The notes: generated by a model from the sequence alone, not told the origin. 64,000 nt of DNA from Symbiodinium natans (GCA_905221605.1 CAJNDS010002751.1:182001-246000), one strand, 5' to 3'; counted from the first letter of the stretch, positions 11,583 to 23,984 are shown. A program made the numbers and translations.

Positions 11583-12262
11583 TGCGCGGCGCATATCTCG
11601 CCGTGCGTTACCGTGCAGAGAGTGAATAGTAATATGGCTGGAATTGGCTTAAATGCTGGTATTTACCAGGTACTCGGCTTCTGAGAGGTGGGAGCGGGTT
11701 ATGAACGGCACACTAAGGGGGAAACACGTATTTCAGTGTTTTCGCCTAGGGAATTCACACATTTTTAAGAGTTCTGAAATGCCTAAAACTACTTTCCGTT
11801 TTCAAGGATTTCAGGGCTTTGAGGGGTTTAGAGTTTAGGGGCTGAGGGATGTTCTAAGGGGTAGGGCTTTAGAGGAAAGGTTGCTTCAGGATTCTGCAGG
11901 ATTTCCGGAAGCACGTTTTGGGAAAACCTCAACCCTGAACCTCCAATTCAGAGACCGCAACCCTAAGACCCCAAACCCTAAACCCTAACCCCCCAAGCCC
12001 ATAGGGCGGATTGCTCAATCGGTTTGGAGACTCAGAGGCCCCTTCGGGGGTTCCTGGCGGGCTGGGACTCGAAGGATGTGGGGTTGAGGGGTTCAGGGTT
12101 TGAAGGGTTTAGGGTTCAGCTTTTGAAGTTCTAAGGGTGAAGGGTAACCGTAAACCCTGAACCCTAGGGCCTACAGGTGTGAACATTCTGTGTTCAGGGT
12201 TCAGGGCTGCGGCAGCCAGTTGGGGGGATCTACGGGGAGAGGGGGTTGCAGGTAGAGGTCTT

Positions 12263-13770
12263 TCAAACTCGCTTCAGCTGCTGCAGTGCCGCTTGCAAGA
12301 CAGAAGCAGTGAGTGGCCTTGGCAAGCTTTTGCGCCAGGCCCACTGTGACACTTGCTGTGTCAACTCTGGCCGCAAGCACGTGTGGTTCTCTATTCTGCC
12401 TTTGGCTTTCGGAGAAGTCCCGAGCCAGGTCTTTAAGGAGAGCCAGGAACGGTCTAAGCTTTGAGTCCCCGCAAGAGTACTCAGAGCTTTATTGCTTGCC
12501 TTCTTGACAGGCTTCACGAAGGTTTTCGTCTGGTGGGTAACTGCCTCGTGTCGGAGTCCACGATCTGCGCAGGCAAACTTCCATGATTTGTTGCCATCCG
12601 CGAAGATGATGGTGCGGTTTTTCCGCTTGTCGACCTTGTCAAGCAGCTTGGACGCCTCGATCTGAGCACGGGTTTCCGTGATAGGGCGACTTCCAGGCAT
12701 GCACACCACGGGTCGGGGCACGTAAACCAGAGCCGGGCAGCCTCGTGGCTGAGCCCCCAAGCACATCACGTGTACTGTGTAACTGGAAGGCCTTTTTTTC
12801 CTGGCTTTCCTGAGCTTTTCCTGCAGCGTGAAGATCATGTCGGCATAGTGCTTGTTAGTGTGCTTAATGTGGAACTTTGTCAGGAAGGTCCCGTCCACTT
12901 CCACATTGCCAGACAATCGCTGTGTTGCGGCCCAGTCTTCATATGCTTTCGCCTCCAGGCACCTCATGCAGGCGATGAAGTGCTCTGCTGTCACGCGGCC
13001 AACGGCCGTCATCTGCACCAAGTCGCACACAGCAGGAAGCTTCGCGAGGTCCAGGCGAATGTAGGCGTCCAGGAGCTGCACGAGGAGCAAGAGCGAGCAT
13101 CTCAAACCGTAGAAAATGCTTCCATTGAGGAAGGCGTGCCTGGCGCCGCAGGACTTGCAACGCCAATGCGGCGTTCCTCGTCTGGGGTATTTCAAGCGGG
13201 TAAATTTAGGGTTGAGGGTGTAGGGTTTAGGGTTTAGGGCTTTAGGGTTGAGGGGTCGAGGGTTCAGGGTCTAGGGTTCAGGGTCGAGGGTTTACGGCTG
13301 AGGGTTTAGGGTTTAGGGTTTGGTTTAGGGTTGAGGAGTCCTTGCTTGGGCCAGCAGAGGCGGGAGAGCTTGCGCTTGCCACAGCGCGAGCAGGTTGTCG
13401 GCCTGGCAGCCCACTTCTTGGAGAGCAACCATTCCGCAGCCGCGTGGTCGGAGTCGGGGCAGGCGGATGCCTGCGGCTTTCGACGACGTGCTTCACTTGG
13501 CCTTGTGTCCGCCAGGTCCACGGCTGGAGTGTACCGCTTAGAAGCAGCTGCCTTGTAGTCCTTGCTCTTGGCAGGGCTCTTGCGCACCTTCTTCTCCTGG
13601 CGCAGCACCTTCCCTGCAGGTCTCAGCTTCTGTAGTTTCTGTAGTGTCTTCTTGGCCTCACGGAAAGCTGGAGCACCTGGCAAGGGGCAGGTGTCGACTC
13701 GGTGGCGCGCACTGCCGCAGAGACTACAGTGGTGCGTCTGCTTCTTTTGCGACCGCGTCGGTTTCCCCAT
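12263..13770 (-). CDS. ISXO2-like (IS1595-type) DDE transposase, two exons
   Basis: Exon 1 (13770-13346) starts at an ATG and carries a zinc-knuckle-like motif (CSLCGSARHRVDTC), a basic linker and CSRCGKRKLSRLCWP. Exon 2 (13181-12263) continues with a zinc ribbon half (WRCKSCGARH) and a DDE-type core: the first Asp in GNVEVDGTFL, the second in IIFADGNKSW, and a conserved Trp-rich C-terminal part (RSWLSLKTWLG). Joined, the product is 447 residues with no internal stop. Such proteins cut and join DNA ends of IS1595-like transposons, and ISXO2-like genes are widespread in dinoflagellates. The surroundings are degenerate telomere-like repeats and I see no terminal inverted repeats, so it may be domesticated or stranded. 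Confidence 0.82.
13182..13345 (-). other. GC-AG intron made largely of telomere-like repeats
   Basis: On the minus strand the donor is CCCAA|GCAAGG and the acceptor CCCCAG|ACGAGG. Removing these 164 nt joins two zinc-binding halves in frame (CWPK then RGTPHWRCKSC). The plus-strand content is TTTAGGG, TTGAGGG and TTCAGGG variants. Confidence 0.78.
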
Positions 13771-14657
13771 GGCTACATTAAGACGGAGGAGAGGCCAGGC
13801 AAGGGTGCAGAGTTGAGGGTTTAGGGTTGAGGGTTGAGGCTTGAGGGTTTAGGGTTGAGGGTTCAGGGTTTATGGTTTAGGGAAAGTGGAACAGCTCAAC
13901 CCTACCTGAGCCTGGCGTGCAGCAAGGCCAAGCACGGCGTCAGGCGTGAGCGGTGTTGAGGGGTGAGGTTTCGGGTTCAGGGTCGAGGGTCTGGGGACAG
14001 GGGGCAGCTCGACCGCCTCTTTCGTCTGCTGAGCGTTTGTTAGAGCAAGTGGTCGGGAAGTCATCGGCCAGCTCTGGCCAGGCGATTTTCTAAGCTGAAG
14101 TACCAAGCCTTGAACTTAGAAGGCCATACCTCAAGGACAGTTGTTTCAGGGATAAGCTGGAAGTGCCAGCATTGTCTCTGGTTGGCAGCATTCAGCTTCC
14201 AAAATTTCGCACAGACATGAGCTGCGCGCCCGGCTTTCTGGCTGCGTGGGCCGAAAACGTGAGGCCTTCGAGCGATGGCATGGAGAGGGCAGTGTCCATA
14301 CTTGGACGGACGGAGGTTCGCAACCTCCGGTCGACGTCTGTCCTGCATTGCGGAGCGGAAAGACATTGGAGGGTTTCTAGAGGGTCGAGGGTGAAGGGTA
14401 GACCCTAGACCCTAAAGCCTGGACGCCAAACCCTCAACCCTGAACCCTATAGACCCCAAACCCTTGCAAATCGCCTGGGATGTAGTGTCAGAACGTGGGC
14501 GAAGAGGCGGTTGAGGAAGAACTGAAGGAAGAGATGGGTCGGCCTGCCGCACGGGACCGTCCGACGCATCCGAGAAGTCCTCAATGTCGTCCTGAAGGGT
14601 TCAGAGTGTGACACCCGGGTGTAGGGTTGAGGGTGTGGGGTTCATGGCTCTAGGGTG

Positions 14658-16612
14658 TTATGTTCTGCGACAGGAGAAATCCTGAGAGAGGTCAAGGTCG
14701 GGCGCAGGCGACGAGCTCGCCGCAGCAGTATCGTCGTCTCGAGCGGCATTGTCGATTGCCTTAATCGTGCATGCGGTATACACCCAAGGCAGAAGCAGCA
14801 CGAGTATTCCTACAGCACAAGGAAGCGCGGAACCTCTCCAAAAACATTTTGGAAAGCAAGGGTCAGGAGAGATCGCAGTGCCTGGCGGCGGGGAGAGAGT
14901 TTGCCGCAGCACCTGTGCCAGCATATTGTCTACACTCAGGAATAACAGCAGGACTCACGAGACAGGCAAGAGAAAGCCCCAGCTTTCTGTTGCGAGCGCA
15001 GCAAGACATGTCACGGTGCCCAGATGCCTTCGCGGGACATGGTCCTGGAAATGGCCCAAACATCTGTACACAAGCCGCAGATGACCAGGCAAGCTTCGCG
15101 CAAGTCAGAACAGCACGAAAAAATGCCTGGAAAACGTTCGAGTATGTCTAGAGTATCTCGCATCACACGGGTCATGTCAAAGGATGTTATCCCAGGGCCG
15201 ACAAGCAAGCGCATGTTGAAGAGAAGGCTCCCAGCACAAGTGGCCGCCGTGCGAGGAAGATGCTCTGTGAAGTCTGACGTTTGTGGAAGACCCAAACAAG
15301 CACAGCGAACTTCAACGAGCACATCCAAGTAGTGGTGCAGCTGGGACCGCACCAAGACACGATCCGCCGTGAGAACCTTGAGGACCAATGCCAGACCAGC
15401 GATGACGGCCTGCAAGTCGTTGCTGAGGAAGTGCTGCTTGGCGGCGACATCCGGTAAGACTGCTTCAATGGCTGCCACCATGATGGGCACGGAACGAGAA
15501 GACATTGTCCGCAGTGATACCGCAACAGAGCCGCTCGACATAAGCCGAAGGAGTGGCAAGCAACAATATCACAGCGCCCGAAAAAACTTCCCTGAGCAAA
15601 AACCATGAGCGAAAGTGTTCGGCAAGTCTACAAGCCCGGGGGGCGTCGGGTCTACGGGGCACACGTCTGACAGCCAAACCGACATGAAGAGTTGTGCGAA
15701 ACAAAAAACGTCTGTGGCCTGCATGGTCGAAGATGACAAGCCCTCGGAGTGCGCAACCATGTCCTGCGCCAGATCGCACAACAATGCAAGGAGCACTCAA
15801 CAAGTCCTGTAAAAACTGGCAATTGCAAAGGCAGGAAGTTGCAACAGACAGAACGCCCATGCCCAGTCCTGACTGGAAGGAAAGAGACTGTCGAGACCAT
15901 CGTATTTGCCGAAAAACCAGCGCTTGAACCTCTTCGAGTCCGGAGAGTCTGCAAATGCCAGGGGACTAACGTCCCCGTCAACTGTCGTGGTCTCGAAGCG
16001 GAGTCTATTCCGCGGGGTCAAAGGCGTGTAGCACTGCGCAGGCGGGCGCTTCACGCGCACAGGTGAGCCTGCATGCGCATCCCTCGCCTCGGAGCGGCCC
16101 AAGTCCAAGGATAGAGGCTCGCTGGCAAGCACTGGCTCGGGACAAGGGACCAGATGTGAGCCTGCCCTGGCTTCCTCCTGGCGTGCATCCATGCTACTCA
16201 CAAAGCCACGCAGCTGCTGGCACAACACGTGCGGCAGCGGAGCCTCGGGAAAGCCGGACAGAGGGCCGTAGCACGCTTCCACGCGACGTTGACACCAAGT
16301 TGCAACATCCTTCGTAGCTGCACTGAAAGCCCCGCGGCGAAGCCTGTCCAAGACCAAAGCCGAAAGGAAATACCTGTCCAGTAAAAGCTGTTCCCAAGGC
16401 AGACCGCCGCGGCGGCTTTCAGTCAGCATGGCCTTCAGCGCGACATATTCCCCTTCGCCTGAAGGGTGCGGACATGTCAACAGCTCCAGATGGGCAAGCA
16501 GCTCGTCAAGGCTGCACAGCGGCAACCATGGAAACCGACAAATCACAGCGGCATCGTCCTTCAAAGCGATAGCCAGGCTGAGGGACACAGCCAGCCAGGC
16601 CAACACCAGCAT
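14658..16612 (-). pseudogene. Membrane-protein gene interrupted mainly by TGA codons
   Basis: From an ATG at 16612 one minus-strand frame stays open for about 530 codons except for three TGA codons, at 15797-15799, 15569-15571 and 15011-15013. Protein-like composition continues across each of them. The N-terminus is a signal-anchor-like segment (MLVLAWLAVSLSLAIAL), the middle is helix-rich, and near 14840-14900, in a shifted frame, a hydrophobic segment (AVGILVLLLPWVYTACTI) looks like a C-terminal transmembrane helix. I recognise no family. Each TGA could derive from CGA by loss of a methylated CpG, so decay is the simplest reading; read-through or unseen short introns are alternatives. Telomere-like repeats flank both sides. 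Confidence 0.5.
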
Positions 16613-16828
16613 GGCAGCTTCGGGATTCCGTAGTCTAGGGTTTAGCAAGTCGGAGGGCTACGGTTTAAGTCAGGGTTTTGGGTGTTGCCTTAGCATCTGC
16701 AGATTTGCCAGAGGCCTAAACCCCGAACCCCAACATGAAGGCTAAACTCGAAACCCGAAACCCTGCAAACTGGAGCACTAAAAGACCGAGGACATGCCGG
16801 CAAGTTGCAAGAGGGAGGGCGGAATTAT

Positions 16829-16885
16829 CCCCCCCCCCCCCCCCCCCCCCCCCCACCCCCCCCAACCCCCACACCCCCCCCCCAA
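16829..16885. repeat. Poly-C tract
   Basis: About 55 bases that are nearly all C, with a few A. Assembly through it may be unreliable. Confidence 0.95.
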
Positions 16886-16942
16886 ACAAGAAACCAAACC
16901 CCCCCAAGCAAGAAACCACACGGCGAGATACGCGCCGCGCTC

Positions 16943-17004
16943 CAACTACCCCTTAATTAGTAGGCATAACCCATAAAAACTGTAGGTAAAAAGAGTCCTA
17001 GGTA
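16943..17004. mobile_element. Half copy of MITE family B
   Basis: Right half only, from ACTACCCCTTAATTAGTAGG to GAGTCCTAGGT. Confidence 0.65.
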
Positions 17005-17171
17005 GGCCCTGCAAAGTGGACTTCAGTTCAGCCATGAGGGGAAGGCCAGAAGAAACGTTAGGCCCAGGCCTGTGATTGGAAAAAGAATCTTAAACCCAAA
17101 CCCTAAACCCTAAACTACCCGCAACCCAAAACCCCAAACCCTAGGTTTCGGAGATGCTGCCGCAGGAACCC

Positions 17172-17230
17172 ATACCTGGCACTCTTGTTACCTACAGTTT
17201 AGTAGTAACTACCCCTCAATTAGTAGGTAG
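17172..17230. mobile_element. MITE family B copy cut by a CCCTAAA array
   Basis: Left arm and centre are present (ACCTGGCACTC to TTAGTAGGTAG). The right arm is replaced by the CCCTAAA array that follows at 17231-17293. Confidence 0.7.
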
Positions 17231-17589
17231 ACCCTAAACCCTAAACCCTAAACTTTAAACCCTAAACGCTAAACCCTAAACCCTAAAGCCCTACCCGCAA
17301 TGGAAAAAAAGATCATGATCCGAGGATCGGGCCGGACGAGGATGTGATCGGCATCGGCGTGTGTGCACAGGGCCGTGGCCGGCTTGCCAAGCTCACAGCC
17401 CCTTGGGAAGCCAAGGTTTAGGGTTTAGGGTTTAGGGTTTAGGGTTTAGGGTTTAGGGTTTAGGGTTTAGGGTTCCTTTGCAAGGCTACTGAGGCCCACA
17501 GACAGGATGTCTTCATTATGTAGAAGACTACGCCCACCCCGCCCCCCCCCCTTCCGCACCCCACCGTAGAACAACAACCCAACACTATA

Positions 17590-17692
17590 TGGGGGTTTCC
17601 GAAATCAGGAGTACCTTATTGGGGTCCTTATTATGAGGGAATCCTACTATTGGAGGGTCTATATTAAGGTCCCCTCTTTTCGTAAACCCCAT
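17590..17692. mobile_element. MITE-like element, family E, copy 2
   Basis: About 100 bp with GGGGGTTTCCGAA at one end and TTTCGTAAACCCC at the other. A telomere-like array starts directly at its right end. Confidence 0.75.
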
Positions 17693-17695
17693 AAG

Positions 17696-17822
17696 GGTTT
17701 AGGGTTAGGGTTTAGGGTTTAGGGTTTAGGGTTTAGGGTTTAGGGTTTAGGGTTTAGGGTTTAGGGTTTAGGGTTTAGGGTTTAGGGTTTAGGGTTTAGG
17801 GTTTAGGGTTTAGGGTTTAGGC
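17696..17822 (+). repeat. Longest TTTAGGG array in the window
   Basis: About 18 consecutive, almost perfect heptamers. It starts directly after the end of a MITE-like palindrome (17590-17692). Confidence 0.95.
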
Positions 17823-18270
17823 TCAACCCTCTGCAAGAAGAAGTCCCTATCAAAACGCTGGGCTACCCAGGCATTCTTCGACGCGGTCTCCCAAACTGCT
17901 TGGCAAGGAGGAGCGTGCCGCGGTTTAGGGTTTAGGGTTTAGGGTTTAGGGTTTAGGGTTTAGGGTTTAGGGGGGAGTTTGTGGCCAACTCTGAGAGCCC
18001 CGCCAACACCCCTTAACTCAGTTAGGGCTTTGGGTTTAGTGCTTGCAGCCCGCCGAATTCAGCATGGCTTCGACATGACAGCTTCAAGTTTCCTATCTCG
18101 ATGAATTCGAGTTTCGGATTTCTTTGGGGAGAGCAGATGGTAAGCTGGGCGACCTTTGTCGCCCAAACGACAAATCCAACAAAACACACAAAGTGCATGC
18201 AACCGAAACCAGCCTTTTTGGGGTTTAGGCTTTTTGGGGCTACGATTCTAGGATTTCCTTAAAAACTTCG

Positions 18271-18401
18271 AGAACCACATGAACCCTAAAAGGGTCTACG
18301 GTTCATATACCCCCCATAAGGATCATAGTAGTATAGGGTAAACCCTAAACTTATAAACCCTAAACCCTAAACCCCAATTTTAGGGTTCATGTGGTTCCCA
18401 A
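18271..18401. mobile_element. MITE-like palindrome, family C, copy 1, invaded by CCCTAAA
   Basis: Outer arms AACCACATGAACCCTAAA and TTTAGGGTTCATGTGGTT are perfect inverted repeats. A CCCTAAA run (about 18339-18374) occupies the centre. Confidence 0.8.
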
Positions 18402-19599
18402 GGCTGGGGCTACGGATTTGCCCACCGCTTTTTTGAAAGGCCTCCGACGTGCGGCCTGGAAGGAGCCCCTCACGCATTGGCTGCCATTGCCCCCTGGACT
18501 TTTGGATTTAGGGCTTAGGGTTTAGGACTTCAGGGAGACCTGTGAACCAAAGCCTCTAAATAGGACTTTGGGAAGACCAGTGAACCAAAGCCTCTAAATA
18601 GGACTATAGGAAGGCCTGTAGCTCACCTTGGTGCAAGCTGGCATCGTTTATCAATCCTACAATCCTACAAACCCTAAACCCTAAACGAAGGTGGTGCGAC
18701 TTTCAATCAGCTAGGCGGGTGGAGAGTTGAGCTTAGAATTTCTGGTTTCAAGATTGCGGAAATGACTGGGCTTTAGGCAAAATCTAAGGGTGGCCCTTGG
18801 GTCGTTTATGGTATGTAAGAGGTATGTAAGGGGTCCCGTTTTAAGGGCACATACTAAGGGACCATGCAGCTACCCTTAGAGAGGCTTAGGGTTTAGCATC
18901 AGGCAGATTTCATTTCACAGGTGATGGCCCGCCGAACGAAGCCACCGTACCTATACTTGTGGACATGCTCACTTGTCGCACTTCGCTTCTGCATTTCAGG
19001 TGTAACATTTGCTGTTAGGTTTAGTATATTCAGATGTGTGTGCCCATGATCTGGTTCAGGGCCAGCCCTCCTGCAGAGGTAGTCGGTAGTTCGAGAGTGC
19101 ATGGGTCAGCGGATGCTTCCCTTGGGAAACTCTGCTACCTGTAGCGGTTTCTTGACTGGCTGGTTCATAGTAGCGGATGACGGAACCCCAAACCCTAAAC
19201 CCTAAACCCTAAACCCTAAACCTTATGTAATCCCTTAAAGAAGGGTATTTCTAGGCCCCTACTTCCCTCCCTCCCTACTAAGAACCGGGGTTGAGAGCCC
19301 CCATCGGAGCTCCCCGATGTGTCGCTAGGATCTGGTTTTCATACTCTGGAGGTTCGATGCTGTACTTCTTGGGGGGCAGGTGGTTGAGGATTTGCCCTCA
19401 AAAGGGTTTGTGGTTTAGAGTTTAGGGTTTAGGATGTAGGGTTTAGGTGTAGGGTTTCGGGTTTGGGGGGATTGCAGTCTCAACCCAAACCGGGCGATGA
19501 CACCCTCTGCACATGTGCAGCGACCAAGGTTCGTGCACGCGCAGCACGCGCTGACGGCCGCACCTTGGCTGTTTAGCCGAAGCAGCAGGTCGGACAGTT

Positions 19600-19765
19600 G
19601 GCGGATGTTCCCCCTTATACGAACAGTCCTTATTAGGGATTATGGTACCCCCTATGACACTATGATAATCCCTATTTAAGGACGTATACTATCCTTAATA
19701 GGGATTGTAGTACCCCCTATTATAATCCCTGTGAAGGACTGTTAGTGTAAGAGGGAGCATCCCAA
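19600..19765. mobile_element. MITE-like palindrome, family A, copy 2 (internally duplicated)
   Basis: Has the family ends (GGATGTTCCCCCTTATAC and GTAAGAGGGAGCATCCC), but the central 'CCTTAATAGGGATTGTAG' block occurs twice, making it about 60 bp longer than other copies. Confidence 0.8.
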
Positions 19766-19769
19766 AGTT

Positions 19770-20380
19770 GGCCTCTTTACTAGCCTCCTGACCCTGTAGT
19801 AAGCTTCCGGAGCAGGAGACCCCTTTAAGCGAAGAGCTATAACATTACACGAGTATGTGATTTTAGGTTGTTTTCGTCGCATTGTAGGAAGACGTAATAT
19901 GTTCTTGCATGATTGTTTTATTTTCATCATGTGTGTTCAACATTATTGTCGTGACTCTCTACGCGCTGTATTACATGATGATGTTATTACGTTTCTAGGT
20001 TACTGTATCATCATTAGGTAGCTTGATTAGTAAATATCTAAACCCTAGACAACTATACTAATCCATGACTCTATGTTCGTATGAGTATACGAGTTTATGA
20101 TTGTATAATTACATTATTCCATGCTCATTCTATCATACGACAATCTTGTTATCTTATTGTATTACGTTTTCGTTACTTGTTACTGTATCATTGTGCTTTT
20201 GTACTTTTGCAACTATGGCATTATATGAACATGTCATTATATTTATGTTATATGTTCACATGGTTATAGTCTTAAAATGTCACAGTGCTTCGCTAGTATA
20301 TCTTCTACATCATGCTGTCAGTGTTGTGTTGTAGTCTACTTTCGTTTTTAAATTCAAACTGCGTTCTTTTCTCCCTCATC
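19770..20380. other. AT-rich unique non-coding stretch
   Basis: AT-rich for about 600 bp, with only short chance open frames and almost no telomere-like units. No gene recognised. Confidence 0.45.
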
Positions 20381-20432
20381 TCCACGCATCTACCCTCAAC
20401 CCTCAACCCTAAACCCTTAACCCTAAACCCTA

Positions 20433-23400
20433 CACCGCCGCGTTTTTGGCGACCGAGGCCTCCCTCTTGGCGGGCTGCCTCAATCAACTGGCAGACGCCT
20501 GCCCACAGGGACCCTTGGCCTGGAATTGAGCTGAGGGTTTAGGGTTTAGGGCTTAGGGTTTAGGGTTTGCCTGGGACTGTCTACCTACAGTTCTATGGGC
20601 TCTACCTACGAATTAAGGGGCAGGTACTACCAAACTGTAGGTAAATCGAGTCCAGGCAGGGTTTAGGGTTTAGAGTTGAGGGTTGTTTTTTTCTTGCAGG
20701 GAAGCGAACCCCCTATTCTCGGAAACCCTCATATCTTAAACCTCCCCGCTGGTCAAGGAGAGGATTCCCACTTGCCGCCGCCGGTCTTCCGACTCCTGCG
20801 CGAGCGGGACGCCCCGCAGCCTGCGGTGGATGCTATTGTGGCACTCCCTGAGATCATGCACCAGCTGCTCAAGCAGGTGGGTTTAGGGGTGAGGGTTTAG
20901 GGTTTAGGGTTGACCTGGGACTTGTTTATGGGTTCTACCTACTAACTTAAGGATAGCTGCTGCTAAGCTGTAGGTAAATAGAGTCCCAGGCAGGTCTGCT
21001 TTTGGGTCGCCCCAAAAATACCCCGGCTTTGAAACCCGGGGTTTGGGTTGAGGGAAACCCCGACGCTTTGGGTTGCTCTTTACCTTGAGAGCCAAATGAA
21101 CCCTAAAAGGGTTTATGGTTCATATACCCCAATAAGGATTATAGTAGTAGAGAGTGTGTAGTCCCAATTTGAGGGTTCATTTGTTTTTCAAGGTAGAACA
21201 GCCTCAGCCCCTAAAATTGAATGATGTGTATGTATGTATATATATATATATACATACGGGGAGAGAGAAGAGAGAGCAGGAGCGTACACGTACCTTTCCA
21301 ACAGTTTTAAGGTTTCGACCTACTAATTCAGGGGTAGTTACTACGAAACTGTAGGTAAATAGAGTCCCAGGTAAAGTAGGCAGATAGATAGATGGCCCAA
21401 GAGTTTGTGGAGTTCTGCGCTCCAAAGACCCTAAACCCTAAACCCTAACCCTAAACCCTAAACCCTAAACCCTAAACCCTAAACCCTAAACCCTAGAAGA
21501 CCCACTCCCCAACATGCAGGTCTTGTATGGCGACCGCCATGCGTCCCTCAAGCTCTTGAAGGGCTATTTCGCTTCATGGCCATGATGTTCTTAGAGTCTT
21601 AGGGTTTAGGGTTTTGGGTTCAGGGTTTAGGGTTTAGGGTTTAGGGTTTAGGGAATAATTCAGGATACTCCAAACCCGTACCCCTTAACCTATAACAGGC
21701 GAATACAAGGGCACACATTTTTTCCATACCCCTCAGCCCAAGGGGTATGTGCAATATTGCTTAGAGATTTGAGAAGTGCTCAGGCTATGTAGGGCTCCAC
21801 AAGCTTCATGGGCCCTTTGCCTTGTCCGCGAGCGGCGGCATTTTCTTGTTAAGCTGATGTGAGGTTGCCAAGGCAAGGGCCCTGAGCCCGTCCTAATTCT
21901 ATTCTGGGGGTTGACATGTGGGATCGCGGGGTCACGACCCTAAACCCTAAATCCTACTTTTGTGGTCTGAAGGATAGGTTGAGGTGGCACAGTCTCCTTC
22001 TGAGGCGAGCCAACACCTTGCGCTGCCACCACATGTCAAAGGGTTCAGGGTTTGGGGTTTAGGACACAGACCCTGTAAATGCTATAAACCCTATAACCCC
22101 CATAATTCCTATACAACCCCAGAAAACCGAATATATCACCCTGTTAATTCCCCTACAAACCTATAACCTCAGGTGATGCACCGCCTCTTCCTCCACTGCT
22201 GTGATCGTTGGCCTGTGGTGCGCGAAGCGGCGGACTTGGCACTGCAGGAAGCCGCGCTGTGAGGGTTTAGGGTTTAGGGTTTAGGGTTTAGGGTTAGGGT
22301 TGAGTAGGGTTATATAGGGTTACATAGGGTTACATGAAGTTACATGGGGTCATATAGTGTTATATGGTTTTATATCGAGTTATATTGGGAATATAGGGTT
22401 ATATGGGGTCTTAAAGGGTTGCATAGGGTTATATGGGCGTGTATAGGGTTATATAGGGTTTGTAGATATTATGGGATTATCGGTTTTGGGGACTTATAGT
22501 GCTTATAGCGTCCATCGGGCGTTCAGGGTTGATAGGGTTCATAGAGCTTTTCGGGTTTATGGGGTTTGTAGAGTTTATTGGGTTTACAGGTTATAGGGTT
22601 TATAGGGTTCATACGGTTTTGTGCGGGTTTAGAGGGTTTAGAGGGTTTACGGGGTTTACAGGGTTTATAGGGTTTAGGGTTTTGGCGTGACCGACAACTC
22701 TCGGCCTAGAGGGCGCATTTTCGTCCATAAGGGCACAGTAAGGGGAAATTGGGGTGCAGCAGGCGTAAGGCCCCTGGCATTGGAGTCTGTAGAGCCAGGG
22801 CTCGCACGCCTGAAACCCGCAACCCGAAACCCTGGACCCTAAGTATATTGTCAGGTTTAGGGGGGAAAGTTATAGTATGATAGCTGGTACATTGTTAGGT
22901 TTAGGGTTGCTCCTTGTTACCGGAAGGAGTTCATTGGCTCGGACGAGGGCTGCACCAAGCAGGCGGGCAGGGAGCATTGAGAACGCACGGCCGAAGTAAG
23001 AGTAAGATGATGTGTTAATAATGTTATATTGCATTATTATGAACTTTGTTCTGTTGTAGCATTTATCTTCTTACATTCCTTTGGCGCCGCCCTCCGAAGT
23101 AAGAGTTGGCGCGCTGGCTTGCCCATGCCCCATGCAAGGGCTTTCAGGCTCGGGCGCTTTCCGCATTGGCGAAGCACGACAACAACAGCTTTAGGCCTCG
23201 GGCGAAGCACGAAGCGAAGAAGTTTCAAAAAGCTTCACCAGAAACGCGAACCCTAACCAAGGGCCTCGCTCTGTTACTATACTTGATGTTCATACGGGTA
23301 GATTTGATGTGCGTAAATGGCTACAGTGTTACGCTATATGTGTAAATTCATGATTGTTGATAACTCTTGTATGTTGATATGGTTATACCACAAACCCTCA

Positions 23401-23605
23401 GCCCTGAACCCTAAAAACCGGAGTGGTTCGTCCAGCTATAACCCCAAACCCTAAACCAGAAACCCTGAACCCTAAACCCTAAACCCGCCTAATTTCTTTT
23501 ATGTTCAAGGCGACTCCCTGGCTCGCCTACATCCTGCAGCTTCTGACAGTGTCGAACATCGGCTGGGTGCCTGGGTGTAGCTTCAGCAAGCTCCGGGTCC
23601 CAAAA
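20433..23605 (+). CDS. Multi-exon host gene of unknown function (internal part)
   Basis: Several plus-strand islands have splice signals. Exon 20700-20876 has TTTTTTTCTTGCAG before it and CAG|GTGGGT after it, and is open for 59 codons (it contains PAVDAIVALPEIMHQLLKQ). Exon 22173-22258 follows ACCTCAG and precedes a GTGAGG donor (VMHRLFLHCCDRWPVVREAA). Exon 23510-23605 follows TTTATGTTCAAG and precedes AAAA|GTAGGG (ATPWLAYILQLLTVSNIGW). Probable further exons lie near 20433-20528 (TAAFLATEASLLAGCLNQLA) and 21521-21584 (VLYGDRHASLKLLKGYFASW). The helical, Leu-rich composition is like HEAT/armadillo repeats, but I cannot name a family. Introns hold telomere-like repeats and MITEs. Start and end are not found and exon phases were not all checked. 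Confidence 0.5.
20569..20658. mobile_element. MITE-like palindrome, family B, inside an intron
   Basis: Full copy with GCCTGGGACTGTCTACC and GGTAAATCGAGTCCAGGC ends. It is embedded between TTTAGGG runs and lies between two exons of the 20.4-23.6 kb gene. Confidence 0.8.
20913..20990. mobile_element. MITE-like palindrome, family B, inside an intron
   Basis: ACCTGGGACTTGTTTATGG at the left and GTAAATAGAGTCCCAGG at the right. It lies shortly after the splice donor at 20877. Confidence 0.8.
21081..21195. mobile_element. MITE-like palindrome, family C, copy 2
   Basis: Uninterrupted copy of about 115 bp with TACCTTGAGAGCC and TTTTTCAAGGTA ends. It shows the uninvaded structure of the family. Confidence 0.8.
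21291..21372. mobile_element. MITE-like palindrome, family B
   Basis: Interior CTACTAATTCAGGGGTAGTT and right arm GTAGGTAAATAGAGTCCCAG match the family; the left end is diverged. Confidence 0.72.
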
Positions 23606-23984
23606 GTAGGGGGGTTTAGGTTTAGGGTTTAGGGTATAGGGTTTATAGGGTTTAGGGTTTAGGCTTCAATGGGGTTTAGGGCTTCTTGCCCTCGGTCCGT
23701 GGCTAAAGGGTTGAGGGTGGCGTTTACGAGTTTAGCCCTAAGGTGTGATTTCCGTGGGGTTTAGGGCTTAGCATGTTTGTGGTCTGACGAGGCAGGGTTT
23801 AGGGAGGTCTGGGGTTTCGCTGGGTTTGGGATTGGGGGTAAACAGAGATAACCAGGTGTGCGTGGCTGGCGCTCCTGTACGGTTTGCAAAGCCGCAAGCT
23901 TCGAAAATCTAAACTTCCATGCGCCAAAAGCGGAGAGCCATAAACCCTGAGCATCCCTAACTAGGTGCTACCGACTGTAGACTG

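Noticed and set aside
12001-12085. A tRNA-like start (GCGGATTGCTCAATCGG)
   Set aside because: No matching acceptor stem or T-arm follows.
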